Shown piece after piece: positions 1-8,300 of a stretch of DNA of 64,000 bases. The notes under the pieces are model-generated. The model searched no databases, was not told the DNA's origin, and saw nothing but the letters and a program-made list of their open reading frames with translations. The position numbers and the translations under genes are program-made. The first letter of the stretch is position 1; every line of letters begins with the position of its first letter. The DNA is from JAIQGF01 sp051006995 (lineage in GTDB: Bacteria; Acidobacteriota; Terriglobia; Terriglobales; Acidobacteriaceae), in the NCBI GenBank assembly GCA_051006995.1, contig JBPCSQ010000008.1, forward strand, positions 1 through 64,000, written 5' to 3'.

Positions 1-306
1 CAGGCGATGTTCACCAAGTGCATCGTGGTGGTGGACGAAGATTGCGACGTGCAGGACCTTCGTGAGGTCGTGCTCCGCGCGTTCAATAACATTGATCCGG
101 AGCGCGACATCCAGTTCACCCTGGGGCCGGTAGATTCGCTGGACCATGCCTCGCGCCTCCCTGACTTCGGCTCCAAGATGGGCGTGGACGCCACCCGCAA
201 GTGGCCGAGTGAAGGCTTCACCCGTCCCTGGCCCGACGAAATCACCATGAGCAGGGAAGTGAAGGAGCGGGTGGACGCGATGTGGAAAAAGCTGGGGATT
301 GACTAA
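1..306 (+). CDS. ubiD: UbiD-family decarboxylase, C-terminal fragment (5' end outside window)
   Basis: The reading frame is open from base 1 and stops at 304-306, leaving about 101 residues of a C-terminus. The run KCIVVVDEDCDV, followed by a conserved stretch ending in a Pro-Trp-Pro segment, resembles the end of UbiD-type prenylated-FMN decarboxylases, such as 4-hydroxy-3-polyprenylbenzoate decarboxylase of ubiquinone or menaquinone synthesis. The catalytic Glu-Arg-Glu region lies upstream and cannot be seen, so the substrate is not determined. The next gene starts 14 bases later on the same strand, so the two may share a transcript. Confidence 0.8.
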   Translation, partial: QAMFTKCIVVVDEDCDVQDLREVVLRAFNNIDPERDIQFTLGPVDSLDHASRLPDFGSKMGVDATRKWPSEGFTRPWPDEITMSREVKERVDAMWKKLGID

Positions 307-320
307 GGATCCAGTGCCAC

Positions 321-1076
321 ATGAAGACCATGCGCGTCGCCGCCCTGTACGACATCCACGGCAATCTTCCCGCGCTGGAAGCGGTGCTCGCCGAAATCCG
401 CGACATGGGTGTTGACCAGATCATAGTTGGCGGTGACGTCCTCCCCGGCCCCATGCCGCGCGAAACGCTCGATCTGCTGCTGGGGCTCGACATTCCGGCG
501 CAGTTCATTTACGGCAACGGCGAGATCGCCGTACTCGAATCCATGGCAGGCCACACGCCCGCCAAAGTTCCGGAAGCCTATCGCCCCATCATCACCTGGA
601 ACGCCGGACAGCTCACCGCCGAGCACCAGCGGGCGCTCGCGAACTGGCCTCCAACCGTTCATTGCACCCTGGATGGCGTCGGCGACGTCCTCTTTTGCCA
701 CGCCACGCCGCAGAATCCGGACGACATCTTTCTGGCGACCACGGCCGAAGGCCCTCTGCTGCGCCTGTTTGCCGAAGTCAACGTGGACCTGGTGGTGTGC
801 GGCCATACGCACATGCAATTCGATCGCAGGATAGCCAACACTCGCGTCGTCAACGCGGGCAGCGTGGGCATGCCGTTCGGCAGGCCGGGCGCTGATTGGC
901 TGTTACTTGGGTCCGAGGTTCAGCTTCGGCATACCTCGTATGATCTCAGCGCGGCGGCGGAACGCATTCGCGCCACCGCCTACCCTGAGGCAGAGAATTT
1001 CGCGTCCAAGTACGTGCTGCAACCGCCGTCGGAAACGCAGATGCTCGAGCTGTTCGCGCGCGCCGAATTGAAATGA
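321..1076 (+). CDS. Calcineurin-like metallophosphoesterase (YfcE/MJ0936-like)
   Basis: A 251-residue protein with the metallophosphoesterase motifs in order: D-I-H near residue 12, GGD at about 39, GNGE at about 67 in place of the usual GNH/GND, and GHTH at about 162. These residues bind two metals and a phosphoester. The compact single-domain form fits the Metallophos_2 group of phosphodiesterases; the natural substrate is unknown. AAGGA at 306-310 precedes the first ATG; a second ATG three codons later is an alternative start. The gene probably follows ubiD in one transcript. Confidence 0.8.
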   Translation: MKTMRVAALYDIHGNLPALEAVLAEIRDMGVDQIIVGGDVLPGPMPRETLDLLLGLDIPAQFIYGNGEIAVLESMAGHTPAKVPEAYRPIITWNAGQLTAEHQRALANWPPTVHCTLDGVGDVLFCHATPQNPDDIFLATTAEGPLLRLFAEVNVDLVVCGHTHMQFDRRIANTRVVNAGSVGMPFGRPGADWLLLGSEVQLRHTSYDLSAAAERIRATAYPEAENFASKYVLQPPSETQMLELFARAELK

Positions 1077-1083
1077 GCGTCGG

Positions 1084-1347
1084 TCACGCAGCCCTCTCCA
1101 GATCAAAGGCCTGGCTGCCAAGTCGCACTCGCAGCCACCTCGACACCACGGTTCCGAGGGCGTGATGGAGCTGAACCTCATCGTCATCCAGGACACTCCA
1201 CCTACTGGCCCCATGGTCATACCGCTCACCCGATGGCGTGAGCGACCTTAACTCAATGCGTCCCTCCCTGATCCGGTAGTCGTTGATGGACGATCCCCTG
1301 ACGGACTCGATGCGAAGCCGCATCTCGCGTCTGCTGTGTTCTCGCAT
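1084..1347 (-). CDS. Hypothetical protein, 87 aa
   Basis: I do not recognise a family. The frame can be extended upstream, but the segment beginning MREHSRREMRLRIES looks like the real start, because a GGGGA-type ribosome site lies just before it; an ATG two codons earlier (1353) is equally possible. The protein is rich in charged residues, with an Asp-Asp-Asp-Glu turn, and shows no signal peptide or membrane segment. It converges with the phosphoesterase gene, ending 8 bases from that gene's stop. Modest support only. Confidence 0.4.
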   Translation of the reverse strand: MREHSRREMRLRIESVRGSSINDYRIREGRIELRSLTPSGERYDHGASRWSVLDDDEVQLHHALGTVVSRWLRVRLGSQAFDLERAA

Positions 1348-1353
1348 GGTCAT

Positions 1354-1936
1354 TTCCCCAATTCCGCTAGGCTCTCGGACTGCTTGAACCTGCCGCCTGG
1401 AGATAGTCAGACATGGATTGCTCGGCAGCCGACTCAGCTTCTGATCTTGAAAGAAATTGCCCGAGAAACAGAATCTCAGCGGAGCCGTGTCTCTGCACAA
1501 CGCACAACACTAGCGGTGGCAGGCTCCTGCTGTCTTCGAATATGTCGGCGAACAGATCGCCTCGCAGCAGTCGTGTCCGCGGGACGCTAGCAGGCACGAT
1601 GTGCTTGCGCCCTTCTATCTCGAAACCACGACCAGATGGCAAACTGCCGCCTTATCTTGGGTCGGCTACGAATGGGTGTGCTCGAAGAGGCGAGTGGATG
1701 AAGCTCGATTGGAGCATCGCGAACTCGGGGCCAAATCCAGGAACGGATTGATGTAAGTAACTCCGATGGCGCAAGTTGGCGCATAGTTGCCCGAGCGAAC
1801 AACATCGTGGACCGCGCCGCACCCACAACGGTGTAAGTCCTGGTAATCTCCCTAAGCTACGTCACCCATCGCTGCCGCAAACCTCGCCATTGTTTTTCCT
1901 GCTCTTCGCGCTACAATCCGCCACATGCTGTGGGGA
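1354..1936. other. Intergenic stretch without a convincing gene
   Basis: Open frames here are short, overlap each other and show no conserved-looking protein. A TACAAT box at 1912-1917 could be a -10 element for the permease gene at 2053, which would give a leader of about 130 bases containing the inverted hexamer arrays. Confidence 0.4.
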
Positions 1937-2045
1937 GTTTCAGTTTCTGTTTCAGTCGGTTGAGCACCAGCCGTTGCATTGATACGGAAAACCCCTGTTG
2001 AGTTCTTCCGAATATGCCTTTCTGAAACTGAAACAGAAGCAGAGG
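1937..2045. repeat. Inverted pair of hexamer arrays before the permease gene
   Basis: The left array has four six-base units at 1937-1960 (GTTTCA, GTTTCT, GTTTCA, GTCGGT). The right array has four units of the complementary type at 2022-2045 (CTGAAA, CTGAAA, CAGAAG, CAGAGG), ending 7 bases before the ATG at 2053. The two arrays could pair as a long imperfect hairpin in the leader RNA or as a cruciform. The purine-rich last unit also supplies the likely ribosome site of the permease. Confidence 0.75.
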
Positions 2046-2052
2046 CTCTGTT

Positions 2053-3492
2053 ATGCCCGCTACACGCTCCATCGAATCCAGCCCGCTCTACAACCAAGAC
2101 CTCGCCCCGACCGATCCCTCGCGCCGCACCTGGGGAACCTACAACTTCGCCGCCCTGTGGATCTCGATGGCGCACTGCATCCCCACCTACATGCTCGCCT
2201 CGGGTCTGATCGGAGCAGGCATGAGCTGGCGCCAGGCACTGCTCACCATCCTGATCGGCAACATCATCGTGCTGGTTCCGATCCTGCTGAACTCACATCC
2301 CGGCACCAAGTACGGCATCCCGTTTCCGGTGTTCGCGCGCGCCGCCTATGGGACGCGCGGCTCCAATCTGCCGGCGATCATGCGCGCCATCGTGGCCTGC
2401 GGATGGTTCGGCATCCAGGCCTGGATCGGCGGCCAGGCGCTTAACGTCTTGTTTCACTCTCTATGGCCGGGATGGACTACCTTCATCCCAGGCCGGTTCA
2501 GCGGACACACCCCCACGGAATGGATCTCCTTCCTTCTGTTCTGGGCGATGAACATCCTCGTGATCTATCGCGGCATGGACCTGCTGCGCAAGGTGGAGAA
2601 CTGGGCCGCGCCCTTCGTACTCTTCATGACCGCGCTGCTGGTGTGGTGGGCGCTGGGCCGCGCGCACGGCATCGGACCCATCCTGGCTCATCCGGGAAAA
2701 TTCGCCACTACCCGCGAATTCTGGCCCGTTTTCATTCCCTCGCTCAGCGCCATGATCGGCTTCTGGGCGACGCTGTCCCTCAACATGCCCGACTTCACCC
2801 GCTTCGGCCGCAGCCAGCGCGAGCAGGCGGTCGGACAAGTCGTCGCCCTACCCACCACCATGACCGTGTTCGCCTTCATGGGCGTGGTCATCACCAGCGC
2901 CACCGCCATCATTTACGGCAAGGCCATCTGGGACCCGGTCGAGCTGGTTGGAAAATTCACCCAGCCCTGGATCGTGGCCATCTCGATGTTCACCGTCGTG
3001 GTGGCGACTCTGTCGGTGAACATCGCCGCCAATGTGGTTTCGCCGGCCAACGATTTCGCCAATGCCTTCCCGCGCTTCATCACTTTCCGGCGTGGCGGCC
3101 TGCTGACGGGAATGATCGGCATCCTCATGCAGCCCTGGAAGCTGCTCGCCGATCCGTCGGGTTACATCTTCCAGTGGCTGCTCGGCTACTCCGGCGGCCT
3201 GGGCTCGATTGCCGGCGTGCTCATTGCCGATTACTGGCTGGTTCGCCGCCGACGCCTGCAGGTGGACGATCTTTATCTCGAAGACGGCATCTACGGCGGA
3301 TGGAACTGGCGCGGAATCATCGCCACGCTGCTCGGCTGCGCCGCCGCCTGGATCGGCGTGTTCGTGTCGTCACTGCGCCTGCTCTACGACTACTCGTGGT
3401 TCGTCGGATTCGGCGTGGCGTTTCTCGCCTATTGGTTGCCGGAAATTGCCGCCAAGCCCGAGATCGCAGAGGCCGGCGCCCCTGCGGATTGA
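2053..3492 (+). CDS. NCS1-family nucleobase/hydantoin/allantoin permease
   Basis: A 479-residue polytopic inner-membrane protein with about 12 hydrophobic segments, the usual size for nucleobase:cation symporter-1 transporters (PucI, Mhp1, CodB relatives). The segment NSHPGTKYGIPFPVFAR near residues 78-95 is the NCS1 signature around helix 2, and a helix-8 region with ANVVSPANDF near 318-330 also fits. Members move cytosine, uracil, allantoin, hydantoins or thiamine with Na+ or H+; the substrate cannot be read from sequence. No catabolic genes are adjacent. The purine-rich AGAGG before the ATG comes from a repeat unit. Confidence 0.88.
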   Translation: MPATRSIESSPLYNQDLAPTDPSRRTWGTYNFAALWISMAHCIPTYMLASGLIGAGMSWRQALLTILIGNIIVLVPILLNSHPGTKYGIPFPVFARAAYGTRGSNLPAIMRAIVACGWFGIQAWIGGQALNVLFHSLWPGWTTFIPGRFSGHTPTEWISFLLFWAMNILVIYRGMDLLRKVENWAAPFVLFMTALLVWWALGRAHGIGPILAHPGKFATTREFWPVFIPSLSAMIGFWATLSLNMPDFTRFGRSQREQAVGQVVALPTTMTVFAFMGVVITSATAIIYGKAIWDPVELVGKFTQPWIVAISMFTVVVATLSVNIAANVVSPANDFANAFPRFITFRRGGLLTGMIGILMQPWKLLADPSGYIFQWLLGYSGGLGSIAGVLIADYWLVRRRRLQVDDLYLEDGIYGGWNWRGIIATLLGCAAAWIGVFVSSLRLLYDYSWFVGFGVAFLAYWLPEIAAKPEIAEAGAPAD

Positions 3493-3793
3493 TGGGCGGC
3501 CGAATAGAGTTATTATTTTGTCATCCCCGATGACATCCGCGCCAGCGACCTTGAACCCGCATTTTCCCGTCATAAGCCGAATCCCAGCAACAGCAGTGAT
3601 GCTTGGCCAATGGCGCTTTTTGTGACCTCTCCGACCTAACCCCAATGATGCGGGCCTACGGCATCCGCCGCCTTCTTTCAGTAAAAGTACCGAAATCGCG
3701 TAAGGCCTTCCGCTGATTCGTGATCAGTTGCTGCCCCGCTACTCTTCTGGCTGTGAACGACCGACAGACAACAAAGATCGGCGGAGGCGCCCA
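3493..3793. other. Intergenic stretch before the secreted protein gene
   Basis: About 300 bases with no convincing gene. It carries the ribosome site GGAGG at 3783-3787 of the next gene; I see no clear promoter or known RNA element. Confidence 0.4.
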
Positions 3794-5140
3794 TTGCAGA
3801 TTCCCCATTCGTTCAAGAAAATCCTCATTCTCGTTTTTGCTCTGATCACTTCCTTCTCTTTCGCAACGGCACAAGTCACGGTCAATGTTTCCTCGCCGGC
3901 TTCAGGGGCGACGGTTTCCTCTTCCTTCACTCTCTACGCCAACGCCAGCTCGCCCAATGGCATGAGCGGCTGGTACATCTATGTGGACAACAACGCGGTG
4001 TGGAACACGCCGGGGCCGACCGGCTCCATCGCCGCCAACCTGAACCTCGCTACCGGCAGCCATAGCATCACCGTCCGCGCCTGGGACAAAACCGGCGCCT
4101 ACGGATCCAAGTCGCTTAGCCTCACCGTCTCCAGCACGACCTCGTCTTCCACCAGCAGCAGCGGCGTGACCGTCAAAGTCTCCACCCCGACCGGCGGCTC
4201 GAGCGTGGGCAGCCCGGTCAGCGTGTCCGTTTCCGGTTCCAGCCCCAACGGTATTGCCGGCTGGGTGGTGTACATGGACAACCAGAACGTCTACCAGGTC
4301 GACAACTACTCCAACTCGCTGAACGCGCAAGTCAGCATGCCCACGGGCTCACACACCCTCTACATCCGCGCCTGGGACCGGGTTAGCGGCTACGGGACCT
4401 CGCCGAACATCAGCATCAATGTAGGTTCATCATCCACTTCGACTTCGAGTAGCGGCGGCATTCTTACCCCGCCGTCCACGGCCACCGTCATCACCCAAAT
4501 TGAAAACACCGACACCAGCACCTGGGGCTCGTGCAGCAACTGCGCCGGCGGCGCCAACAACACCTCGAGCTTCTGGACCGCAAATTGGCAGAGCTCGCCT
4601 TCGATTGATGGCAGCAGCCGCGAGTTCTATGTCGGAGGACCGGCCTGGACCGCCGCCCTCTTCTGGAAAAAACTCGGAGCTCACGACTCCGCCACCCACT
4701 TCATCTGGGACTTCTGGGTCTACACCAACTCCTCCTCGCTCGATAACGTCTGGACCTTCGAGTTCGACCTCTTCCAGGCCATCGGCGGCTACGAGTACAT
4801 GATCGGTACCCACTGCTCCATCGGCGACGGCTACTGGTATGGCTGGAACCAGGCGACCAACCGGTGGGTTCAGTTCTCCAGCGCGCCCTGCAAGAAGAGC
4901 CAGTGGACTCCTGGTGTCTGGCACCACGTCGTCTGGTACATGGAGCGCATCCCGAACAGCCACTATTACAAGTACGACGGCCTCGTCTTCGATGGCGCCG
5001 CCTACACCATCAACATGAGCCAGCCGGCAAACTACACCGGGTGGGCGGACAATCTCGGTGTTCAGTGGCAGGTGGACACCAACGGCAACGGTGGCGACGT
5101 CCACTGGTGGGTTGACAAGGTCAAGCTAACTTACTGGTAA
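3794..5140 (+). CDS. Secreted protein: two Ig-like domains plus a C-terminal lectin-like domain
   Basis: TTG at 3794 is chosen as start because GGAGG (3783-3787) lies six bases upstream and the product then begins directly with a signal peptide (basic SFKK, hydrophobic core, ATAQ cleavage site); an ATG at 3728 would add a charged, unlikely leader. The mature protein has two similar roughly 90-residue beta domains, each with a GS-H-(S/T)-(I/L)-x-(V/I)-R-AWD pattern. Ser/Thr linkers and a Trp-rich C-terminal domain of about 220 residues with several Cys follow. Such bacterial Ig-like and concanavalin-like modules usually bind surface glycans; no catalytic residues are identifiable. A strong terminator follows. 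Confidence 0.75.
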   Translation: MQIPHSFKKILILVFALITSFSFATAQVTVNVSSPASGATVSSSFTLYANASSPNGMSGWYIYVDNNAVWNTPGPTGSIAANLNLATGSHSITVRAWDKTGAYGSKSLSLTVSSTTSSSTSSSGVTVKVSTPTGGSSVGSPVSVSVSGSSPNGIAGWVVYMDNQNVYQVDNYSNSLNAQVSMPTGSHTLYIRAWDRVSGYGTSPNISINVGSSSTSTSSSGGILTPPSTATVITQIENTDTSTWGSCSNCAGGANNTSSFWTANWQSSPSIDGSSREFYVGGPAWTAALFWKKLGAHDSATHFIWDFWVYTNSSSLDNVWTFEFDLFQAIGGYEYMIGTHCSIGDGYWYGWNQATNRWVQFSSAPCKKSQWTPGVWHHVVWYMERIPNSHYYKYDGLVFDGAAYTINMSQPANYTGWADNLGVQWQVDTNGNGGDVHWWVDKVKLTYW

Positions 5141-5160
5141 ATCAGCCACTTCGATCCGCA

Positions 5161-5193
5161 CAGGCCCGGCGTCAAGCCGGGCCTGAGTTTTTT
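5161..5193 (+). terminator. Rho-independent terminator
   Basis: A perfect 10-bp stem (5161-5170 with 5176-5185), a five-base loop, then a T-rich run to 5193. It closes the secreted-protein gene and insulates the TetR promoter immediately downstream. Confidence 0.9.
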
Positions 5194-5212
5194 GAGTTCA
5201 TTCAAAAATCTA

Positions 5213-5258
5213 TTGACAACGCAAGTCTTGACGTATACTTAGTTGAATGACCAACTAA
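5213..5258 (+). promoter_or_regulatory. Promoter and TetR-type operator overlapping the start region
   Basis: TTGACA at 5213-5218 is a good -35 box; TATACT at 5234-5239 or TACTTA at 5236-5241 serves as -10. A perfect 7-bp inverted repeat (5239-5245, TTAGTTG; 5252-5258, CAACTAA) with a six-base spacer covers the end of the -10 box and runs right up to the ATG at 5259. Its size and placement are typical of a TetR operator, so the regulator probably represses itself. Confidence 0.75.
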
Positions 5259-5876
5259 ATGACTCATGCCGCCCACATCACCGGCACCCGCGAACGCCTC
5301 CTCCAAGCCGCCATGGAGTTGTTCACCACCAAGGGATATGAAGCGACTTCGGTATCGGAAATCCTGAGTCGCGCCGGCGTCAACAGCGGCAGCCTCTATC
5401 ACTTCTTCAATGGCAAGGAAGACCTGCTGCTGGAAGGCTTGGATTTCTTCAAGACCATGCTTTATCCGATCGTGATGGCGCCCGCGTTTGAAAGGGAAGC
5501 GGACCCCATCGAAAAGATCTTTGCTGTGCTCGCCGACTACCGTCAGCGCCTGGTCATCACCGACACCGAATACGAATGTCCCATCGGCAAGCTGGCGCTG
5601 GAGGTGGGACGGTACTCGCCGGCCGTTCGCGAGAAGATTGCCGGCAATTTCGCTGCCTGGCGCGACCACATCCGTCAATGCCTCGATGAGGCTGCCTACC
5701 GCCTCCCTCCCAGTATCGATCACGAGGCGCTGGCCACCTTCGTTCTTACCGTTATGGAAGGCGCCGTCATGCAGGCGCGCACTCATCGCGATCTTTCTTA
5801 TTACGACGCCTCGGTTTCACATCTCCGAACTTATTTTCAGTACCTGCTTGTGGAATCCGCCGCCATCCATTCGTGA
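5259..5876 (+). CDS. TetR/AcrR-family transcriptional regulator
   Basis: A 205-residue regulator. Residues about 9-55 form the TetR helix-turn-helix domain (RERLLQAAMELF, then the recognition helix around SGSLYHFFNGKEDLL); the remainder is the divergent ligand-binding and dimer domain, with one Cys in EYECPIGKLA. It binds an inverted-repeat operator and lets go when its ligand, unknown here, is bound. The start codon abuts the operator, leaving no room for a Shine-Dalgarno site, so the mRNA is probably leaderless or nearly so. The SRPBCC gene starts 14 bases after its stop and is likely co-regulated. Confidence 0.92.
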   Translation: MTHAAHITGTRERLLQAAMELFTTKGYEATSVSEILSRAGVNSGSLYHFFNGKEDLLLEGLDFFKTMLYPIVMAPAFEREADPIEKIFAVLADYRQRLVITDTEYECPIGKLALEVGRYSPAVREKIAGNFAAWRDHIRQCLDEAAYRLPPSIDHEALATFVLTVMEGAVMQARTHRDLSYYDASVSHLRTYFQYLLVESAAIHS

Positions 5877-5889
5877 AAGCGAGGCACGT

Positions 5890-6528
5890 ATGACAAGGCA
5901 ATTGCTGCTGGTGCTGTTGGTATTCGCCGCCGTCTCTGTCGTGGCGCAGGAGAATAAGATCGCCGAACAACCCAAAATTGACGTCTCGAAGATGCATGAC
6001 GCCCTCCCGGACAAGGAGTTCACCGCCAAGTCGGTGGACACCTCATTCGTCACGCGCGACGGCGAGCGCGTGTTGCGGCAGGAAATCGTTCTCCCGGCCA
6101 CTGCCGACCAGGTATGGGAGGCGGTCAGCACCTCCGCCGGCCTGCGCGGCTGGGTCGCTCCCGTCACCGACGTGGAAATGAAGACCGGCGGCCATTACTA
6201 CACCAACTATCGCGTCGGATCGAAAATTGGCGATCCCGGCACCATCTATAACTCGGTCCTTGCCTATGTTCCGCAGCAGATGGTGGCGATTCACGTCAAG
6301 CTCGGCACACCACCCTTTCCGGAAGGCGTCGCCAGCGCCGACCGGCTCAACGCCATTCTCCAGATCCAGAGCCTCGATGAAGGGCACGTGCGGGTCTCGG
6401 AAACCATGGTGGGTTGGCAGAATGGCGACGAGTGGGATCGCGTCTACAAGTTCTTCCAGACCGGCAATGCCTATACGCTCGGTCAGTTGCTGAAGCGGTT
6501 TACCGTCGGCCCGCGACAATGGAAGTAG
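5890..6528 (+). CDS. Exported SRPBCC/AHSA1-domain protein
   Basis: A 212-residue protein. The ATG at 5890 is preceded by GCGAGG and begins a signal peptide (MTRQLLLVLLVF, ending VVAQ). From about residue 60, the pattern LPATADQVWEAVSTSAGLRGW is the N-terminal signature of START/SRPBCC domains of the AHSA1 type, which bind small hydrophobic ligands in a helix-grip pocket. Such domains are normally cytoplasmic, so an exported version is somewhat unusual. It follows the TetR gene by 14 bases and is presumably under the same operator. The ligand is unknown. Confidence 0.78.
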   Translation: MTRQLLLVLLVFAAVSVVAQENKIAEQPKIDVSKMHDALPDKEFTAKSVDTSFVTRDGERVLRQEIVLPATADQVWEAVSTSAGLRGWVAPVTDVEMKTGGHYYTNYRVGSKIGDPGTIYNSVLAYVPQQMVAIHVKLGTPPFPEGVASADRLNAILQIQSLDEGHVRVSETMVGWQNGDEWDRVYKFFQTGNAYTLGQLLKRFTVGPRQWK

Positions 6529-6552
6529 CCGACTGCCCTGAGCGATAAACCC

Positions 6553-6620
6553 CGCCGCAGATGTACGGCAGATTTGACCGGATACATCATCCGCGTCAAT
6601 CAGCGTTTATCTGCGGCAGA
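6553..6620. repeat. Inverted 9-base repeat arrays
   Basis: The right side contains successive units CATCCGCGT, CAATCAGCG and a 10-base TTTATCTGCG from 6588 on. The left side (around 6553-6580) carries the complementary CCGCAGATG and GGCAGATTT words. It lies between two convergent genes. The period is less exact than in the heptamer arrays. Confidence 0.5.
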
Positions 6621-6643
6621 TTTTCTTGGTTTTAAACTCGCCG

Positions 6644-6678
6644 CTAGAGACTAGGGGCTAGCGGCTCGGGGCTAGCGA
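6644..6678. repeat. Array of five degenerate heptamers (CTAGNGN)
   Basis: Five consecutive seven-base units: CTAGAGA, CTAGGGG, CTAGCGG, CTCGGGG and CTAGCGA, with no gaps. The array touches the stop codon of the minus-strand gene at 6680. Confidence 0.85.
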
Positions 6679-6679
6679 G

Positions 6680-7060
6680 CTAATTCACTGCCCAGCAGGT
6701 TACCGAATCGTCCTTCCGCCGGCAGCGCCACTGCCATGCTTCCAGGCGCTCGCTGACGACAGCCTGGAACCGGTCCGGCCGCCGCGTGCGCCCCCAGTAA
6801 GTCACCGGAAGACTCTCCGTGTCGGCGTAACTTTCCTTGTCGCCGACGCAGCCCAGAAAGAAAATGTTTCCGTCGTCGCGCGGCAGCGCTACGCACTTGC
6901 GGTCCTCATTCGCGGGCCATTGTTCCGCGCCCGCGTACATCGAGGTGTCCGCTTGATGCGGAATCCATCCTGCCTGGTCCAGCGTGTGCCAGGCGAAGGC
7001 GATCAGCAGCAGGATTCCCGCGCCCGCCACCCGCACCGTAAACTTTTGCCGGGAGTTCAC
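6680..7060 (-). CDS. Hypothetical single-pass membrane protein
   Basis: No family recognised. From the GTG at 7060 the product is about 126 residues: a short basic N-terminus, one membrane segment (VAGAGILLLIAFAWH) and an outward domain with four Cys (in DRKCVAL, LGCVGD, WRCRR and TCWAVN) that could form two disulfides. Upstream extension to an ATG at 7111 is open but adds unhydrophobic residues. It stands alone, convergent with the SRPBCC gene. Confidence 0.55.
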   Translation of the reverse strand: MNSRQKFTVRVAGAGILLLIAFAWHTLDQAGWIPHQADTSMYAGAEQWPANEDRKCVALPRDDGNIFFLGCVGDKESYADTESLPVTYWGRTRRPDRFQAVVSERLEAWQWRCRRKDDSVTCWAVN

Positions 7061-7260
7061 GCCCCAACCATAAGACACTCCGAGGATTTCGGCACCGTCA
7101 CCTCCGGTCATGCTCCAAGGTCACCACCGAAAGCGCCAAGGGCGCATGGCCGGAACGCGTCAAGTTCGGCCATAAATGGTATTTATGGATTAACGCCAGC
7201 TTTATTTATCAACTTTTTACTTCCCCCGCTTTACCGCCACCGAATAACATTGCTGAAGGG

Positions 7261-7605
7261 ATGGCAAGAATCTTTCAAGTCGCCTACGATCAATCGTTGC
7301 TCGCGATTCGGCAGGAAATGCTGAAGACCGCCGGCTTCGACGTGGTTTCCGCGCAGGGAAACCAAGCCGCACGCGAAATGCTTTCGGAAAACCACGCTTA
7401 CGATCTGATCGTCGTCGGGTGGTCTGCCGGCGACCACCCTCGCCGCGACATCGTCACCTGGATCAAGCAGCGCTGGCCGCAATTGCGTGTCATCGCGCTG
7501 CACGACACCCGAAACCATCCCATTCCCGATGCCGATTACAACTCCGCCAGCGAGAACCCCCATGAGTGGTTCGAGGCCGTGAAATCGGCTGCTGCCGCGG
7601 CCTGA
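7261..7605 (+). CDS. Response-regulator receiver-like protein, degenerate
   Basis: 114 residues with the receiver fold pattern: a first strand IFQVAYDQS, a central strand YDLIVVGW and a later strand LRVIALHD. The phosphoacceptor Asp expected at the end of strand 3 (DLIVVD) is replaced by Gly-Trp, and the acidic pair after strand 1 is reduced to one Asp. It is therefore probably a phosphorylation-independent pseudo-receiver or an interaction module. The ATG is preceded by AAGGG. No kinase gene is adjacent. Confidence 0.6.
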   Translation: MARIFQVAYDQSLLAIRQEMLKTAGFDVVSAQGNQAAREMLSENHAYDLIVVGWSAGDHPRRDIVTWIKQRWPQLRVIALHDTRNHPIPDADYNSASENPHEWFEAVKSAAAAA

Positions 7606-7641
7606 GCTGCTGGCCGCTCCCCTCCTGCCGTGCCTGTCATT

Positions 7642-7647
7642 TATACT
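7642..7647 (+). promoter_or_regulatory. -10 box of a probably leaderless nuoI transcript
   Basis: TATACT ends 8 bases before the ATG at 7656, so the predicted transcription start falls on or next to the start codon. No Shine-Dalgarno site fits in between. Confidence 0.5.
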
Positions 7648-7655
7648 GAACTGTC

Positions 7656-8195
7656 ATGGCCGTCCTCCGCGACATTGCCGCTATCGCCAAGGGCATGAGT
7701 GTCACCCTGCGCGAGCTGTTCTCGCCCACCGTGGTGGAGAATTATCCGGATGGCCCCGGTCCGCTCAAGGGCGCCAAATTCCAGGAACGCTACCGCGGCA
7801 TGCACGTTTTGCAGCGCGACGAGAATGGCTTGGAGAAGTGCGTCGCCTGCTTCCTCTGCGCTGCCGCCTGCCCCTCCAACTGCATTTACATCGAGGCGGC
7901 GGAGAACACCGAGACGCACCGCGTCAGCGGCGCCGAGCGCTACGCCAAGGTTTACAACATTGACTACAACCGCTGTATCTTCTGCGGATATTGCGTCGAG
8001 GCCTGCCCCACCGACGCCATCACTCACGGGCACGGATTCGAGCTGGCCACGCTGAACGCCAGCAACCTGGTGTACCGCAAGGAGCAGTTGCTGTCCGCCG
8101 TTCCCGCGCACCTGGGCGCGAACGCGGTCTTCAACCGCACCGACATTGAGAAGAACCCAAAGTTTGCCGATCGAATGCGCGCCGGCCTCGAATGA
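7656..8195 (+). CDS. nuoI: NADH-quinone oxidoreductase subunit I (two 4Fe-4S)
   Basis: A 179-residue ferredoxin-like protein with two full 4Fe-4S motifs: CVACFLCAAACPSNC at about residues 62-76 and CIFCGYCVEACP at about 108-119. The spacing and flanks match NuoI, the peripheral-arm subunit of respiratory complex I that carries clusters N6a and N6b toward quinone. The length is in the family's range. It is solitary here rather than in a nuo operon, which is common for dispersed acidobacterial copies; a formate-hydrogenlyase-type relative is the alternative. The stop codon lies at the first unit of a heptamer array. Confidence 0.88.
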   Translation: MAVLRDIAAIAKGMSVTLRELFSPTVVENYPDGPGPLKGAKFQERYRGMHVLQRDENGLEKCVACFLCAAACPSNCIYIEAAENTETHRVSGAERYAKVYNIDYNRCIFCGYCVEACPTDAITHGHGFELATLNASNLVYRKEQLLSAVPAHLGANAVFNRTDIEKNPKFADRMRAGLE

Positions 8196-8295
8196 TTTGT
8201 AATTTGCAATTGGTAATTTGCAATTTACGGCGATCCTGACCGGTTCGGCGCTGATTTCCTCAAATTACAAGTTGCAAATTACAATTTACAAATCT
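8195..8295. repeat. Inverted pair of AT-rich heptamer arrays between nuoI and metH
   Basis: The left array has units ATTTGTA, ATTTGCA, ATTGGTA and ATTTGCA at 8195-8222. After 38 bases, the right array at 8261-8295 has units CAAATTA, CAAGTTG, CAAATTA, CAATTTA and CAAATCT. The two are complementary in type and both keep an exact seven-base step. The element fills the metH leader and ends 5 bases before its ATG. It is strikingly AT-rich against its surroundings. Confidence 0.88.
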
Positions 8296-8300
8296 CACGC

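Noticed and set aside
1925..1963. A 12-codon frame beginning eight bases after a TACAAT box, as a leaderless leader peptide
   Set aside because: It consists of the hexamer repeat and has no attenuator-like structure; chance is likelier.
5488..5889. In-frame upstream extension of the SRPBCC gene through the tetR gene
   Set aside because: It overlaps the confident TetR coding sequence, and the product gains a signal peptide and ribosome site only at ATG 5890.
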